A DNA stretch of 64,000 nt from the NCBI RefSeq assembly GCF_028291745.1, contig NZ_JAQGNQ010000086.1:62001-126000 (forward strand), in the 5' to 3' direction. How positions within the stretch are numbered: the first letter of the stretch is position 1; every line of letters begins with the position of its first letter. Below the pieces are notes generated by a model. That model was not told the origin of the DNA, made no database searches, and worked only from the letters and a program-made list of their open reading frames with translations. The DNA comes from Ramlibacter sp. GTDB taxonomy: Bacteria > Pseudomonadota > Gammaproteobacteria > Burkholderiales > Burkholderiaceae_C. Shown here piece after piece: positions 1 through 8,379 of this stretch. Position numbers and translations under genes: made by a program.

Positions 1-426
1 GTGCCGGCCCCCGGCGCCGCGCTGACGCTGCAGGCGGGGCGCGACCTGATCTGCCTGCACGAGCTGGCGCTGGCGCTGGTCACCGAAGGCGCAACGCAGG
101 CCGACGCCGAATCGCAGCCGCTCGCCCCCTGGGCGTACAGCGACGATCCGGCGGCGGCGCAGGCCGCGACCCAGGCGCTTGCCGATGCCGATGGCGGCCA
201 TCACTTCGCACTCGACGTCGACCTGAACGCCGCGCCCGAGCCGCTGCCGCAGCAGCAGGAACCGGAAGCGCCGCCCGAACCCGAAGTGGATCTCGAACTC
301 GCCCCGCTGCTCGCCGAGTTGCACGCGGCCGCCGAACGCAATGCCACGGCTCGCGCGCAGGCCGAGGCGGAGGACGCCTTCAGTGCCGCCGTCGCCCTGG
401 AACGCGCCCCCGCGAGCCGCTACTAG
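1..426 (+). CDS. C-terminal part of an unidentified protein (partial)
   Basis: The frame is open from the first base of the window and ends at a TAG at 424-426, so this is probably the 3' end of a gene that begins upstream. The visible part is rich in Ala, Glu and Pro, with an acidic Pro/Gln/Glu segment around residues 78-100 and a helical Ala/Glu-rich end. No domain is recognisable. It ends 14 bases before the GGDEF-EAL gene on the same strand, so the two may be co-transcribed. The GTG at base 1 could be a start only by chance. Function unknown. Confidence 0.55.
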   Translation: MPAPGAALTLQAGRDLICLHELALALVTEGATQADAESQPLAPWAYSDDPAAAQAATQALADADGGHHFALDVDLNAAPEPLPQQQEPEAPPEPEVDLELAPLLAELHAAAERNATARAQAEAEDAFSAAVALERAPASRY

Positions 427-440
427 AACGAAGGAAGCCG

Positions 441-2330
441 ATGGACCTGGTGCAGCAACGACCCGCTCCCGGCGACCGGCCCGGCGCGGTCCTGGACGAC
501 TTCGATCCGACCACGCAACGTCCCGCCCCGCTGCGATCCTCCTGGCTGTACACGGCGGCACTGCAACCCGCGGACGAACCGCAGCGGCTGGTCGAACTCC
601 GTGGCTTCGGCATCCTCGACACCGAACCCGACGAGGACTACGACCGCCTGGTGCAGCTGGCCGCCGTGCTGTGCGGCACGCCCATGTGCGCGCTGACCTT
701 CGTGGAGGGCCAGCGCCAGTGGTACAAGTCCAGCGTCGGGCTGCCGGTGCAGCAGATCCCGCGCGAGAAGTCGTTCTGCGCGCACGCCATCCTCGATGCC
801 GACCGCGTGCTGGAGATCCCCGACGTCGCCAAGCTCGGTTGGGCCGACTCGCAGCCGTGGGGTCCGCAGGGCCCGCTGCTTCGCTACTACGCCGGCGTGC
901 CCTTGCGCACGCGCGACGGCAGCGCCATCGGCACGCTGTGCGTGATGGACCAGGTGCCGCGCCGCATGACCGAGAGCCAGCGCGATGGCCTGGTCAAGCT
1001 GGCCAAGGCCGTGGCCAGCCTGCTGCGCCTGCGCCGGCAACTGCGCATCGCCACCGAAACCGACCGGCTCACGGGGCTGCCGAACTGGTTCCATTTCGAG
1101 GCGGAGTTCGACCACTACAAGCCGGCCTGCGGCATGGTGTGCTTCGTGCGCCTGAAGACGATCAACCAGATCAATTCGGCGCACGGCTTCCGCGTGGCCG
1201 ACGCCTTGATCCAGCAGACGGCCGATCGCCTGCGCGTGTTCGGTGAGCACGGCGCCATCATCGGCCGCATCAAGCGCGGGCTGTTCGTGCTGTTCTTCCC
1301 GGATGCCAGGCCGGCGGAGTTCGCGCAGAAGGTGGCGCCGGAGCTCGCGCAGTCCCTGAGCCAGCCTTACGAGGTGAACAATCTCTCGATGGTCTGCCCG
1401 GTGAACCTGGGCTTCGCCTCCTTCCCGGACGACGGCAAGACGCTGGACGAAGTGGTCAATGCGGCGGACACGGCACTGGCGGTGGCCATCGAGCGCGAAC
1501 AGTCGATGGCCTTCTTCGACCGCTCCGTCGACAACGTGCAGAGCATGCATTACCGGCTGGAGCCGCAATTGCGGCGCGCGCTGGCCAAGAGCGAGTTCGT
1601 CAACTACTACCAGCCGAAGGTGGAGCTCGCCACCGGCCGCATCGTCGGCGTCGAGGCGCTGGTGCGCTGGATGGATCCTGCGCGCGGCCTGGTGCCGCCG
1701 GGTGAGTTCGTGCCGGCGCTGGAAACCACGGGCCTGATCGGCGCCGTGGCGCAGAAGATCATGGAGCGGGCGATCGCCGACTGGCGCAGCTGGCGCGATG
1801 CCGGCCTGATGGCGCCTCGCATCGCGGTGAACGTGGCCTCGGCGCAATTGCGCGACGAGGATTTCGTTCCGGCGTTGCAGCGCGCCCTGGAGGTGCTGCA
1901 GGGCGATCCCTCGGCCATCGGCATCGAGATCACGGAAAGCATCCTGATCTCGAACATGGAGCGCGCGATCGAGGTGCTGACGCAGGTGCGCAAGCTCGGC
2001 ATCCCGGTGGCGATCGACGACTTCGGCACCGGCTATTCGTCGCTGGCGTACATCGTGACGCTGCCGATCGACGAACTGAAGATCGACCGCGCCTTCGTCA
2101 AGAAGATCACTGCCGACCCCGCCTACGAAGGCATCGTGCGCACCTGCGTGTCGCTGGCGCGCGGCCTGAACCTCAAGGTGGTGGCCGAGGGCGTCGAGAC
2201 CGAGGCGCAGGCGCTGAAGCTGCAGGAGCTGCAGTGCGACCAGGCCCAGGGCTTCCTCTACAGCCCGCCGGTGCCGGCCGACCAGCTGGTGCGGATGTTG
2301 AAGCGCGGGCCGCTGGCGATTCCGGGCTAG
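441..2330 (+). CDS. GAF - degenerate GGDEF - EAL protein, probable c-di-GMP phosphodiesterase
   Basis: A 629-aa cytoplasmic protein. A GAF-like domain (about residues 45-185, with EKSFCAHAIL typical of this sensor class) is followed by a GGDEF fold (about 205-360) and an EAL domain (about 375-620). The cyclase signature is lost: where GGDEF is expected the sequence reads RIKRGLFVLFF. The EAL motif (GVEALVRW), EITES, DDFGTGYSS and ELKIDRAFV are intact. It should therefore hydrolyse c-di-GMP rather than make it; this follows from known family rules and has not been tested. The ATG is preceded by GAAGGA at good spacing. A convergent-side terminator lies downstream at 2532-2557. Confidence 0.9.
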   Translation: MDLVQQRPAPGDRPGAVLDDFDPTTQRPAPLRSSWLYTAALQPADEPQRLVELRGFGILDTEPDEDYDRLVQLAAVLCGTPMCALTFVEGQRQWYKSSVGLPVQQIPREKSFCAHAILDADRVLEIPDVAKLGWADSQPWGPQGPLLRYYAGVPLRTRDGSAIGTLCVMDQVPRRMTESQRDGLVKLAKAVASLLRLRRQLRIATETDRLTGLPNWFHFEAEFDHYKPACGMVCFVRLKTINQINSAHGFRVADALIQQTADRLRVFGEHGAIIGRIKRGLFVLFFPDARPAEFAQKVAPELAQSLSQPYEVNNLSMVCPVNLGFASFPDDGKTLDEVVNAADTALAVAIEREQSMAFFDRSVDNVQSMHYRLEPQLRRALAKSEFVNYYQPKVELATGRIVGVEALVRWMDPARGLVPPGEFVPALETTGLIGAVAQKIMERAIADWRSWRDAGLMAPRIAVNVASAQLRDEDFVPALQRALEVLQGDPSAIGIEITESILISNMERAIEVLTQVRKLGIPVAIDDFGTGYSSLAYIVTLPIDELKIDRAFVKKITADPAYEGIVRTCVSLARGLNLKVVAEGVETEAQALKLQELQCDQAQGFLYSPPVPADQLVRMLKRGPLAIPG

Positions 2331-2370
2331 CTGGTTCGCCGCAGATTGCGACGCCGTGTCGTGTGCGGCA

Positions 2371-2475
2371 TTTTGAACGCAGAAGTCGCAGAGGCAACGC
2401 AGAACACGCAGAAGAATGCATCAACTTTTCTTCTGCGACTTCTGCGTCACTTCTGCGATTTCTGCGTTCAAGAAT
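2371..2475. repeat. CGCAGAAG-type long inverted repeat, copy 1
   Basis: An intergenic hairpin between convergent genes. The left arm carries several CGCAGAA units and the right arm carries the complementary TTCTGCG units. The outer ends (TTGAACGCAGAA and TTCTGCGTTCAA) are complementary. The same organisation occurs at 31208-31353 and 37517-37653. Confidence 0.8.
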
Positions 2476-2531
2476 GCCTGAATCGCCGCAGCGCCTTGGC
2501 AGCAAAGCCCAAAACTCCTCAGCCCCAAAAA

Positions 2532-2557
2532 AGAAGCCCGGCTTGCGCCGGGCTTCT
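2532..2557. terminator. Bidirectional hairpin terminator
   Basis: An 11-bp perfect GC-rich stem (AGAAGCCCGGC, loop TTGC, GCCGGGCTTCT) with an A-run before it, so the minus-strand transcript ends in a U-run. It sits between the convergent genes ending at 2330 (+) and 2590 (-). Confidence 0.8.
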
Positions 2558-2589
2558 CCCCTTTCACACCACCGTCACCATCATCGCCC

Positions 2590-3858
2590 TCACACAACCT
2601 TCACCAGTTCGAACAGCACCGTCGGGGGCAGTTCGGCCATGAGTTGTTCCCGTCCGACCTTGGGCGTCTCGAAGCGATCGAAGCCGCTCAGGTGGAACGA
2701 CGGCAGCTCGCGCGTGATCTCCACCATCGGGCAACGCTCCTCGCCACCCAGCACGTCGTGCCGGAAGGCCGCGACCTCGTCGGCCGGCACGTCGTAGGCC
2801 GCGACCAGCACGTTCGGGCGCCCATCGGCCATCACCGTTCCGGCTTCGCGTGTGTCGGCCGCGGCGCGGGCCTCGATGCCCATCTTGCGCAGCGCGTCCA
2901 GCGCCTCACCGCGCAGCTTGGGATCGCGCGCCAGCACCAGCACCCAGGTCTCGCGCAGCGGCGCCGGCTGGCCGTCGACCGACTCCGACAGATCGAGGCA
3001 CGAAATGCCCTCGGTGCTCAGGAAGGTCTTCGGGAATTCGATCGTCAGCACGGCCGCGCCGTCTTCGCGCGAGCGCGCCACCTGCAGGTTGGAAGAGGAC
3101 GCGATCTGCCGCAGCAGCATCCAGTGCAGGCCGTCGTTCAGGCGGCGGCCACGCGGGCGCACCGTCCAGCTCACGCCACCACCGACCGGTGCGCTGGAAG
3201 GCGCGGGCGTGGTGACGCGCACCTTCAGTTGCGCGGGGCCCGGCCACTCGGCGGGCACCAGCATGAAGTGCAGCTGCTTGCTGAAACTCATCGCCCAATC
3301 GAGGATCGCGTTGATCAGGCTGATCGCCACCGGCGGATCCAGCAGCACGTCGACCGCCTGCAGCTCGGAGCTGACGGCGGCGCCGGTCGCCTCGATCTCG
3401 GTGCTGCGTTCATCGATCACGTGGCGCACCAGCTCGGAGAGGTCGACGCGCTCGCGCGCCTGGCGGATGCGGCCGCCCGCGAGTCGCGTGATCTGCTGCG
3501 CGCGCAGGCTGGTGCCGCGCAACTGGTGCATCGCGTCGCTGAGGGCCTTCGCCTCGCTGCGGCGCAGGCGCCCCGCGCCCACCAGGTAGTTCAGCGCGCG
3601 CAGCAGCAGGTTGCTGCTTTCCACCGCCTGCTCGGACAAGGCCGCGACCAGGTTGGGCCATTGCTGCGACATCGACCAGGGGGCATTGGGGTCCACGGGC
3701 CCGAACGTGCCGGCGCCGTCGGACCAGCGTCGCCCCGTCACGGGCGCAGTCGTGGCTACCGCGGCCGGCCTGGGTGTGGAGACTGCGGGGCCGATGGAGA
3801 CCGCGGGCTCCTGCTCCACCAGCGTCAGGCCGGGGAAGTCGAGGGTGTTGTTGCTCAT
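2590..3858 (-). CDS. Histidine-kinase-like protein with eroded ATPase domain and C-terminal receiver-like domain
   Basis: A 422-aa protein. A helical region (about residues 90-190) resembles a dimerisation domain. An ATPase-like region follows (about 190-315); its N-box position reads LINAILDWAMSFSK, with Asp where Asn is normal, and no DxGxG motif is visible. The last 110 residues (from about RETWVLVLARD) look like a receiver without a convincing phosphoacceptor. The ATG at 3858 has GGAGG just upstream; an in-frame extension to 3921 exists but lacks a ribosome site. It overlaps the upstream receiver gene by 4 bases, so the two are translationally coupled. Likely a pseudokinase or scaffold partner of that receiver (inference). 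Confidence 0.65.
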   Translation of the reverse strand: MSNNTLDFPGLTLVEQEPAVSIGPAVSTPRPAAVATTAPVTGRRWSDGAGTFGPVDPNAPWSMSQQWPNLVAALSEQAVESSNLLLRALNYLVGAGRLRRSEAKALSDAMHQLRGTSLRAQQITRLAGGRIRQARERVDLSELVRHVIDERSTEIEATGAAVSSELQAVDVLLDPPVAISLINAILDWAMSFSKQLHFMLVPAEWPGPAQLKVRVTTPAPSSAPVGGGVSWTVRPRGRRLNDGLHWMLLRQIASSSNLQVARSREDGAAVLTIEFPKTFLSTEGISCLDLSESVDGQPAPLRETWVLVLARDPKLRGEALDALRKMGIEARAAADTREAGTVMADGRPNVLVAAYDVPADEVAAFRHDVLGGEERCPMVEITRELPSFHLSGFDRFETPKVGREQLMAELPPTVLFELVKVV

Positions 3859-4280
3859 AGGGGACCTCCGGAGGGGTACAGGGGCATCGGGGCGGACTGG
3901 CTGGCGCCCATCTGGTTGCATTGATGGGAGCAGTAATCGACCAGCGTGTCGATTTCCGTGGACTTGTCGAAGACGGCGTCGACGCCCAGCTGCGCGCAGC
4001 GCTTGCGCACGCTGGCATTCACGTAATTGCTGAACACGATGATCTTCTGTTCGGGCCGGGCGCGCTGCACGCGCTGCACGAGCCGCATGCCGCTGCCTCC
4101 CTTGAGGAACAGGTCGACGATCAGCATGTCCCAGTGATTGCGGGCGGCGATCCAGCCCAGGGCGTCTTCTTCGGTGGCACTGCCACCCACGACCTTCACG
4201 CAGGTGAGCTCCTCAAGAGCCCCCACGAGGTTCTCCTGAATCTCTGCGTTGTCCTCCACGACGAAAACTGCAAGTTGCAC
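3855..4280 (-). CDS. Stand-alone response-regulator receiver protein
   Basis: A 141-aa single REC domain. The N-terminal acidic pair is in VVEDNAE, the phosphoacceptor Asp is in DMLIVDLFLKGGSG (about residue 57), and the conserved Ser and Lys are in IIVFSNY and VFDKSTE. No output domain follows, as in CheY/Spo0F-type relays. The start is GTG at 4280 with GAG upstream. Its stop overlaps the start of the kinase-like gene (3858) by 4 bases, so the two are made together and probably interact. Target unknown. Confidence 0.85.
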   Translation of the reverse strand: MQLAVFVVEDNAEIQENLVGALEELTCVKVVGGSATEEDALGWIAARNHWDMLIVDLFLKGGSGMRLVQRVQRARPEQKIIVFSNYVNASVRKRCAQLGVDAVFDKSTEIDTLVDYCSHQCNQMGASQSAPMPLYPSGGPL

Positions 4281-4437
4281 GGGAGCTCAATGGGTAAGGG
4301 TCGGTTTCAAGGCGTAAGGCACTCTAGCCCCTCAGCTACGCTCGCTATTCGGAGGGGCACGCGTTTGCATGTAGGAAGCTACCTACGGCCACCCCGTCGG
4401 GCTGCTTGCACACGTAAGATGAGCGACAAGGATGTCC

Positions 4438-6918
4438 ATGGAACCGGTGATCGCGAACAACGCAGGGCAGCTGCTGGAGCTGGTGGAACGCAGCGCATTC
4501 GTGGGCTTCTGGCGCCTCGATGCGCGCACAAGCACGCTGTACTGGTCCGCGCAACTGGCGCGCCTGCACGGCGCGCCGCCTGGCTACACGCCCACTTTCC
4601 AGGATGCGCTGCAGCACTTCGCGGACGAACACCGCGCCGAAATCACGGCGCGCCTGCGCGCCTGCCAAGAGCAGGGCGAGCCCTTCGACGTCGAAGTGCA
4701 GTTGCACACCTTGCAAGGCCGCCGGCTCTGGGTGCGCTGCGTCGGGCAGCCGCTGCGCGATGACGCCGGCCAGATCGTCGGCGCCGAGGGCCTAGTGCAG
4801 GAGATTGCGCCGGCCGGCTACCCCGAGGGCACGCTGCTGCGCCACACGGTCAGCATGGGCGGCGCGCTGGGCAGCGGCGAGGCCTTCGTCACGGTGGACC
4901 GGCAGGGCCGCATCAGTTACGCCAACGAGCAGGCGGAGCAGTTGCTGGCCGCGGGCGGCGAATCCGTTCTGGGACGCAAGGTGTGGAGCTTCTTCCAGAA
5001 GCGCGCGCGCCTCAAGCTGGAAGAGCGCTTCACGCAGGCCCTGGAAAAGCGCGAGCCGATCGAGCTGGAAGAACTCGATTCGCAGGTGAGCCATTGGCTG
5101 GAGCTGCGCGGTTTTCCCTTCGGCGCCGGGCTGGCCTTGCACCTGCGCGACGTGTCGAGCCGACGGCGCGCGCAACAACATCTCACCTTACTGGAAGGCA
5201 GCATCGCGCGGCTCAACGACATCGTGATCATCACGGAGGCCGCGCCCTTTCGCGCCCCCGGTCCGCGCATCGTGTTCGTCAACGAGGCGTTCGAGCGCCG
5301 CACGGGCTACACGAGGGACGAGGTGATCGGCCATTCGCCGCGCTTCCTGCAGGGTCCCGACACGCAGCGCCCGCAGCTCGATCGCATCCGCACCGCGCTG
5401 GAGCAATGGGAGCGCGTGCGCGTCGACCTGATCAACTACACCCGCTCCGGCGAGCCTTACTGGGTCGACCTTGATGTGTCCCCGGTCTGGGACGAGACAC
5501 GCCGCCTCACGCACTGGGTGGCGGTGGGTCGCGACATCACCGAGCGCAAGCGCGACGAGGAGAAGATCCAGTACCTGGCCTTCTACGATCCGCTGACGCA
5601 ACTGCCCAATCGCCAGATGCTGCTGGACCGCCTGAACGAGGCGGTGGGCGAGCATGGGACCACGCGCGACGGCGCGCTGATGTTCATAGACCTCGACAAC
5701 TTCAAGGTGCTGAACGACACGCTGGGCCACCAGAAGGGGGACATGCTGCTGCAGCAGGTGGCGCGGCGGCTGCGCAATTGCGTTGCCAAGGGCGACCTCG
5801 TGGCGCGGCTCGGGGGCGATGAGTTCGTCGTGCTGCTGGAGAACACGCCGGAGAAGCCGCTCGATCCGCTGACCGCGGCGCAGGTGGTGAGCCAGCGGAT
5901 CCTCGACGGACTGGGCGAGCCCTACGTGCTGCCCGGCTACCTGCATCACAGCACCTGCAGCATCGGCGTCACGCTGTTCGGCAAGCTGCCTTCGAGCGTG
6001 AACGAACTGCTGAAGCAGGCGGACCTGGCGATGTACCAGGCCAAGGCCGCGGGCCGCAACGCGGTGCGCTTCTTCGACCCGGAGATGCAGGCGGTGGCCA
6101 CGGCGAACGCGGCGCTCGCCTCGGACCTGCGGCAGGCGTGGCGCGACAACCACCTGAAGATCGAATACCAGCCGCAGGTGGGCATGGACGGAAGCATGAG
6201 CGGCGTCGAGGCGCTGCTGCGCTGGGAGCATCCCATCCGCGGCATGGTGCAGCCGGACCAGTTCATTCCCACCGCGGAAGAGACGTCGCTGATCATCCCG
6301 ATCGGCCACTGGGTGCTCGAGGCGGCGTGCGCGCAGCTGGCGGTGTGGGCGAACCGCCCCGACCGCGCGCACCTGAGCATCGCCGTCAACGTGAGCGTGC
6401 GCCAGTTCCGCCATCCCGACTTCATCGATGAAGTGATGAAGTGCGTGAAGCGCTCGGGGGTTCCGGCGGGCAAGCTGAAGCTGGAACTCACCGAAAGCCT
6501 GCTGGCCGACAACCTCGATGCCGCCATCGCCAAGATGCGCAACCTCAAGGACATGGGCGTGCGCCTGTCGGTGGACGACTTCGGGATCGGCTATTCCTCG
6601 CTCTCCTACCTCAAGCGGCTGCCGATCGACGAACTGAAGATCGATCGCGGCTTCGTGAAGGATATCCTCACCGACGGCAACGACGCCGCGATCGCCAGCA
6701 CGATCATCGGGCTGTGCCGCAGCCTGGGGCTGGACGTGATTGCGGAGGGCGTGGAGACGGAGGAGCAGCGCGCTTTCCTGGCGCGCCAGGGGTGCCATCG
6801 CTACCAGGGATACCTGTTCTGCCGGCCGCTGCCGCTGACGCAGCTTGAGGCCTTCATGGATCAGGCTGCCGGCGGCAGCGGCCGCGTCACACCGGAACCA
6901 TCTTCAGCGGTGTCGTGA
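4438..6918 (+). CDS. PAS-PAS-PAS-GGDEF-EAL bifunctional c-di-GMP protein
   Basis: About 826 aa. Three PAS-type sensor regions (about residues 10-120, 140-245 and 245-375, the last ending in a PAC-like VAVGRDITERKRDEE) precede a GGDEF domain with intact LARLGGDEFVVLLE (about residue 460) and an EAL domain with GVEALLRW, LTESLLA, DDFGIGYSS and ELKIDRGFV. Both cyclase and phosphodiesterase residues look competent. No membrane segment is seen, so it is probably cytosolic. ATG 4438 is chosen because AAGG lies 6 bases upstream; ATG 4432 is in frame but abuts that site. The 3' end overlaps the convergent gene at 6887 by 32 bases. Confidence 0.9.
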   Translation: MEPVIANNAGQLLELVERSAFVGFWRLDARTSTLYWSAQLARLHGAPPGYTPTFQDALQHFADEHRAEITARLRACQEQGEPFDVEVQLHTLQGRRLWVRCVGQPLRDDAGQIVGAEGLVQEIAPAGYPEGTLLRHTVSMGGALGSGEAFVTVDRQGRISYANEQAEQLLAAGGESVLGRKVWSFFQKRARLKLEERFTQALEKREPIELEELDSQVSHWLELRGFPFGAGLALHLRDVSSRRRAQQHLTLLEGSIARLNDIVIITEAAPFRAPGPRIVFVNEAFERRTGYTRDEVIGHSPRFLQGPDTQRPQLDRIRTALEQWERVRVDLINYTRSGEPYWVDLDVSPVWDETRRLTHWVAVGRDITERKRDEEKIQYLAFYDPLTQLPNRQMLLDRLNEAVGEHGTTRDGALMFIDLDNFKVLNDTLGHQKGDMLLQQVARRLRNCVAKGDLVARLGGDEFVVLLENTPEKPLDPLTAAQVVSQRILDGLGEPYVLPGYLHHSTCSIGVTLFGKLPSSVNELLKQADLAMYQAKAAGRNAVRFFDPEMQAVATANAALASDLRQAWRDNHLKIEYQPQVGMDGSMSGVEALLRWEHPIRGMVQPDQFIPTAEETSLIIPIGHWVLEAACAQLAVWANRPDRAHLSIAVNVSVRQFRHPDFIDEVMKCVKRSGVPAGKLKLELTESLLADNLDAAIAKMRNLKDMGVRLSVDDFGIGYSSLSYLKRLPIDELKIDRGFVKDILTDGNDAAIASTIIGLCRSLGLDVIAEGVETEEQRAFLARQGCHRYQGYLFCRPLPLTQLEAFMDQAAGGSGRVTPEPSSAVS

Positions 6919-7771
6919 CGACGGCGCGCGGCAGGCGCAGGATGATTGCCTGCCCGTTGCGCAGCAATTCGACGGCGTGCTGCGACGCCAGCGCCTGCAC
7001 CTCGATCCACGACAGCGGGGCATCGCCACCGGGCTCGTGCATCTGCGTGAAGGTGCCTTCCGGCTGAGGCTGGTATTCGACCGCGACGACGCCGTGCGAG
7101 GACGACTGCTCGGTGCGCACGACGATTTCGCCCGGGCCGGGCGCGGCGTCGGTCAGCGTGAGGATGGCCGCCGCGACCAGGAAGCGCGCGGCACTGCGCG
7201 ACACCTCGAACTCGCCGTCGCCCAGCTCGGCACGCAGGTCGTAGCCGCGGAAGTTGACGCTGGTGGAGAGCAGGCGCACGACCTCCTGCACGGCTTCGCG
7301 CAGCGCAGTGGTGTCGTCTTCCGCCGGCTCCATCCACGTGCTCACCTCCAGGCAGCGCGCAACGGCCTGCCGCGAAAGGCGGTTCAACTTGGAGACGGAA
7401 CTCGCCAGGTCGTCGGACTGTACGGCGCCGCGCTCCATGCGGGCGCTGAGCGCCTCGGCCATCATGCCGAGCGACTGCAGGTGCACCACCATGTCGTGGC
7501 GCAGCGGCGGAGTGAGGCGGCGCAGGATGTCGTGCTGCGCCGCGCGAGCGAGGCTGCGCTGGCGCTGCGGCGAGGTGTCCAGGGCCGTCGAGGGTGGGGC
7601 GCCGCTGGAGGCAATGATGGGATCTTCGATGGCCAACACTGTTATGGGTGAGGTATGGGTTGGAAACAAGTCTGGGCTGTCGGTTCCCCGGAAAATGTCA
7701 GGTCCACCCAGCGCGGGCTGTAGGACGCGGCCGGTTGCACGCGCATGCGAAGGCACGACAAAGGGGTCCAT
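6887..7771 (-). CDS. Histidine-kinase-like protein, degenerate catalytic domain
   Basis: A 294-aa protein. An H-box-like segment (LRHDMVVHLQSLGMMAEAL, about residues 100-118) is followed by helices and an ATPase-like fold (about 180-290) in which the normal N and G boxes are not recognisable (LVAAAILTLTDAAPG at the N-box position). It resembles the histidine phosphotransfer/kinase-like protein at 2590-3858 in plan but not in detailed sequence. The ATG at 7771 (MDPFVV) has AGGGA about 10 bases upstream; the longer frame to 7894 looks like read-through of non-coding sequence. Possibly a phosphotransfer or anti-kinase component of this locus (inference). Confidence 0.6.
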   Translation of the reverse strand: MDPFVVPSHARATGRVLQPALGGPDIFRGTDSPDLFPTHTSPITVLAIEDPIIASSGAPPSTALDTSPQRQRSLARAAQHDILRRLTPPLRHDMVVHLQSLGMMAEALSARMERGAVQSDDLASSVSKLNRLSRQAVARCLEVSTWMEPAEDDTTALREAVQEVVRLLSTSVNFRGYDLRAELGDGEFEVSRSAARFLVAAAILTLTDAAPGPGEIVVRTEQSSSHGVVAVEYQPQPEGTFTQMHEPGGDAPLSWIEVQALASQHAVELLRNGQAIILRLPRAVVTTPLKMVPV

Positions 7772-7814
7772 GTGATCAAAGTCCCTGCAGAGTTTCGCTG
7801 CTGCCGGCCGCCGC

Positions 7815-8165
7815 TCAATGCGCCGGGTCCTGCAGCACGACGCCAGCGGCGTCTTCCACCTGTACATCGAAGAAGCAGTCAGTCTTGAGCGCATGCACGG
7901 TCATGCGGCGCGGGTTGTCCGCGGTATAGCTTTCGTCCGCATGCAGCAGCACGTCGCGCGGATCGCCGTCGTGCGTGATCCAGGCCTCGCCCTTGCGGCA
8001 ATGCAGAGTCACGCGTCCGGGGGGAAACGGAATCGCGGTCGTGGCGCCCTTGCGCACCGTCGCGGAGAACCGGCGCGTCACGTGCGAGCGAACGGGCATC
8101 GGCATCCCGAACAGGCGGGACATCAGGGTGGCGGACTGGTGTGCGATTTGCATGGCCGCGATCAT
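7815..8165 (-). CDS. DUF2917 family protein
   Basis: A 116-aa protein. The central part (PGRVTLHCRKGEAWITHDGDPRDVLLHADE, about residues 49-78, given here as a motif spread over that range) has the cupin-like beta pattern and the G-E-A-W-I-T-x-D-G-D core of DUF2917, a family common in Burkholderiales with no known function. The ATG at 8165 or 8153 may be the start; neither has a strong ribosome site. It is 43 bases upstream of the kinase-like gene on the same strand and may share its transcript. Confidence 0.75.
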   Translation of the reverse strand: MIAAMQIAHQSATLMSRLFGMPMPVRSHVTRRFSATVRKGATTAIPFPPGRVTLHCRKGEAWITHDGDPRDVLLHADESYTADNPRRMTVHALKTDCFFDVQVEDAAGVVLQDPAH

Positions 8166-8379
8166 CGTGGCTGCGCCACGGACGGCAATAGTCGCAATGG
8201 AGGGTCCGCGCGTGGGACGCCGGCTGCAGGATTTGTCCGCGTGGCGACTACACCGCCCGGGTTCGTAGTCGGCGCGCGCGACTGCCTAGGGGGAAAGCCG
8301 CTGGTCCCTTGCGCAGCCGTCCTACAGTCGCGCCACCAGCACAGCTTCTAGATTCCTGCAGAACTCAGGAACACCAATC

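Noticed and set aside
2371-2475. CRISPR-like array from repeated CGCAGAAG units
   Set aside because: Units are short, unequal in spacing and arranged as inverted arms; there are no unique spacers of regular length and no cas genes.
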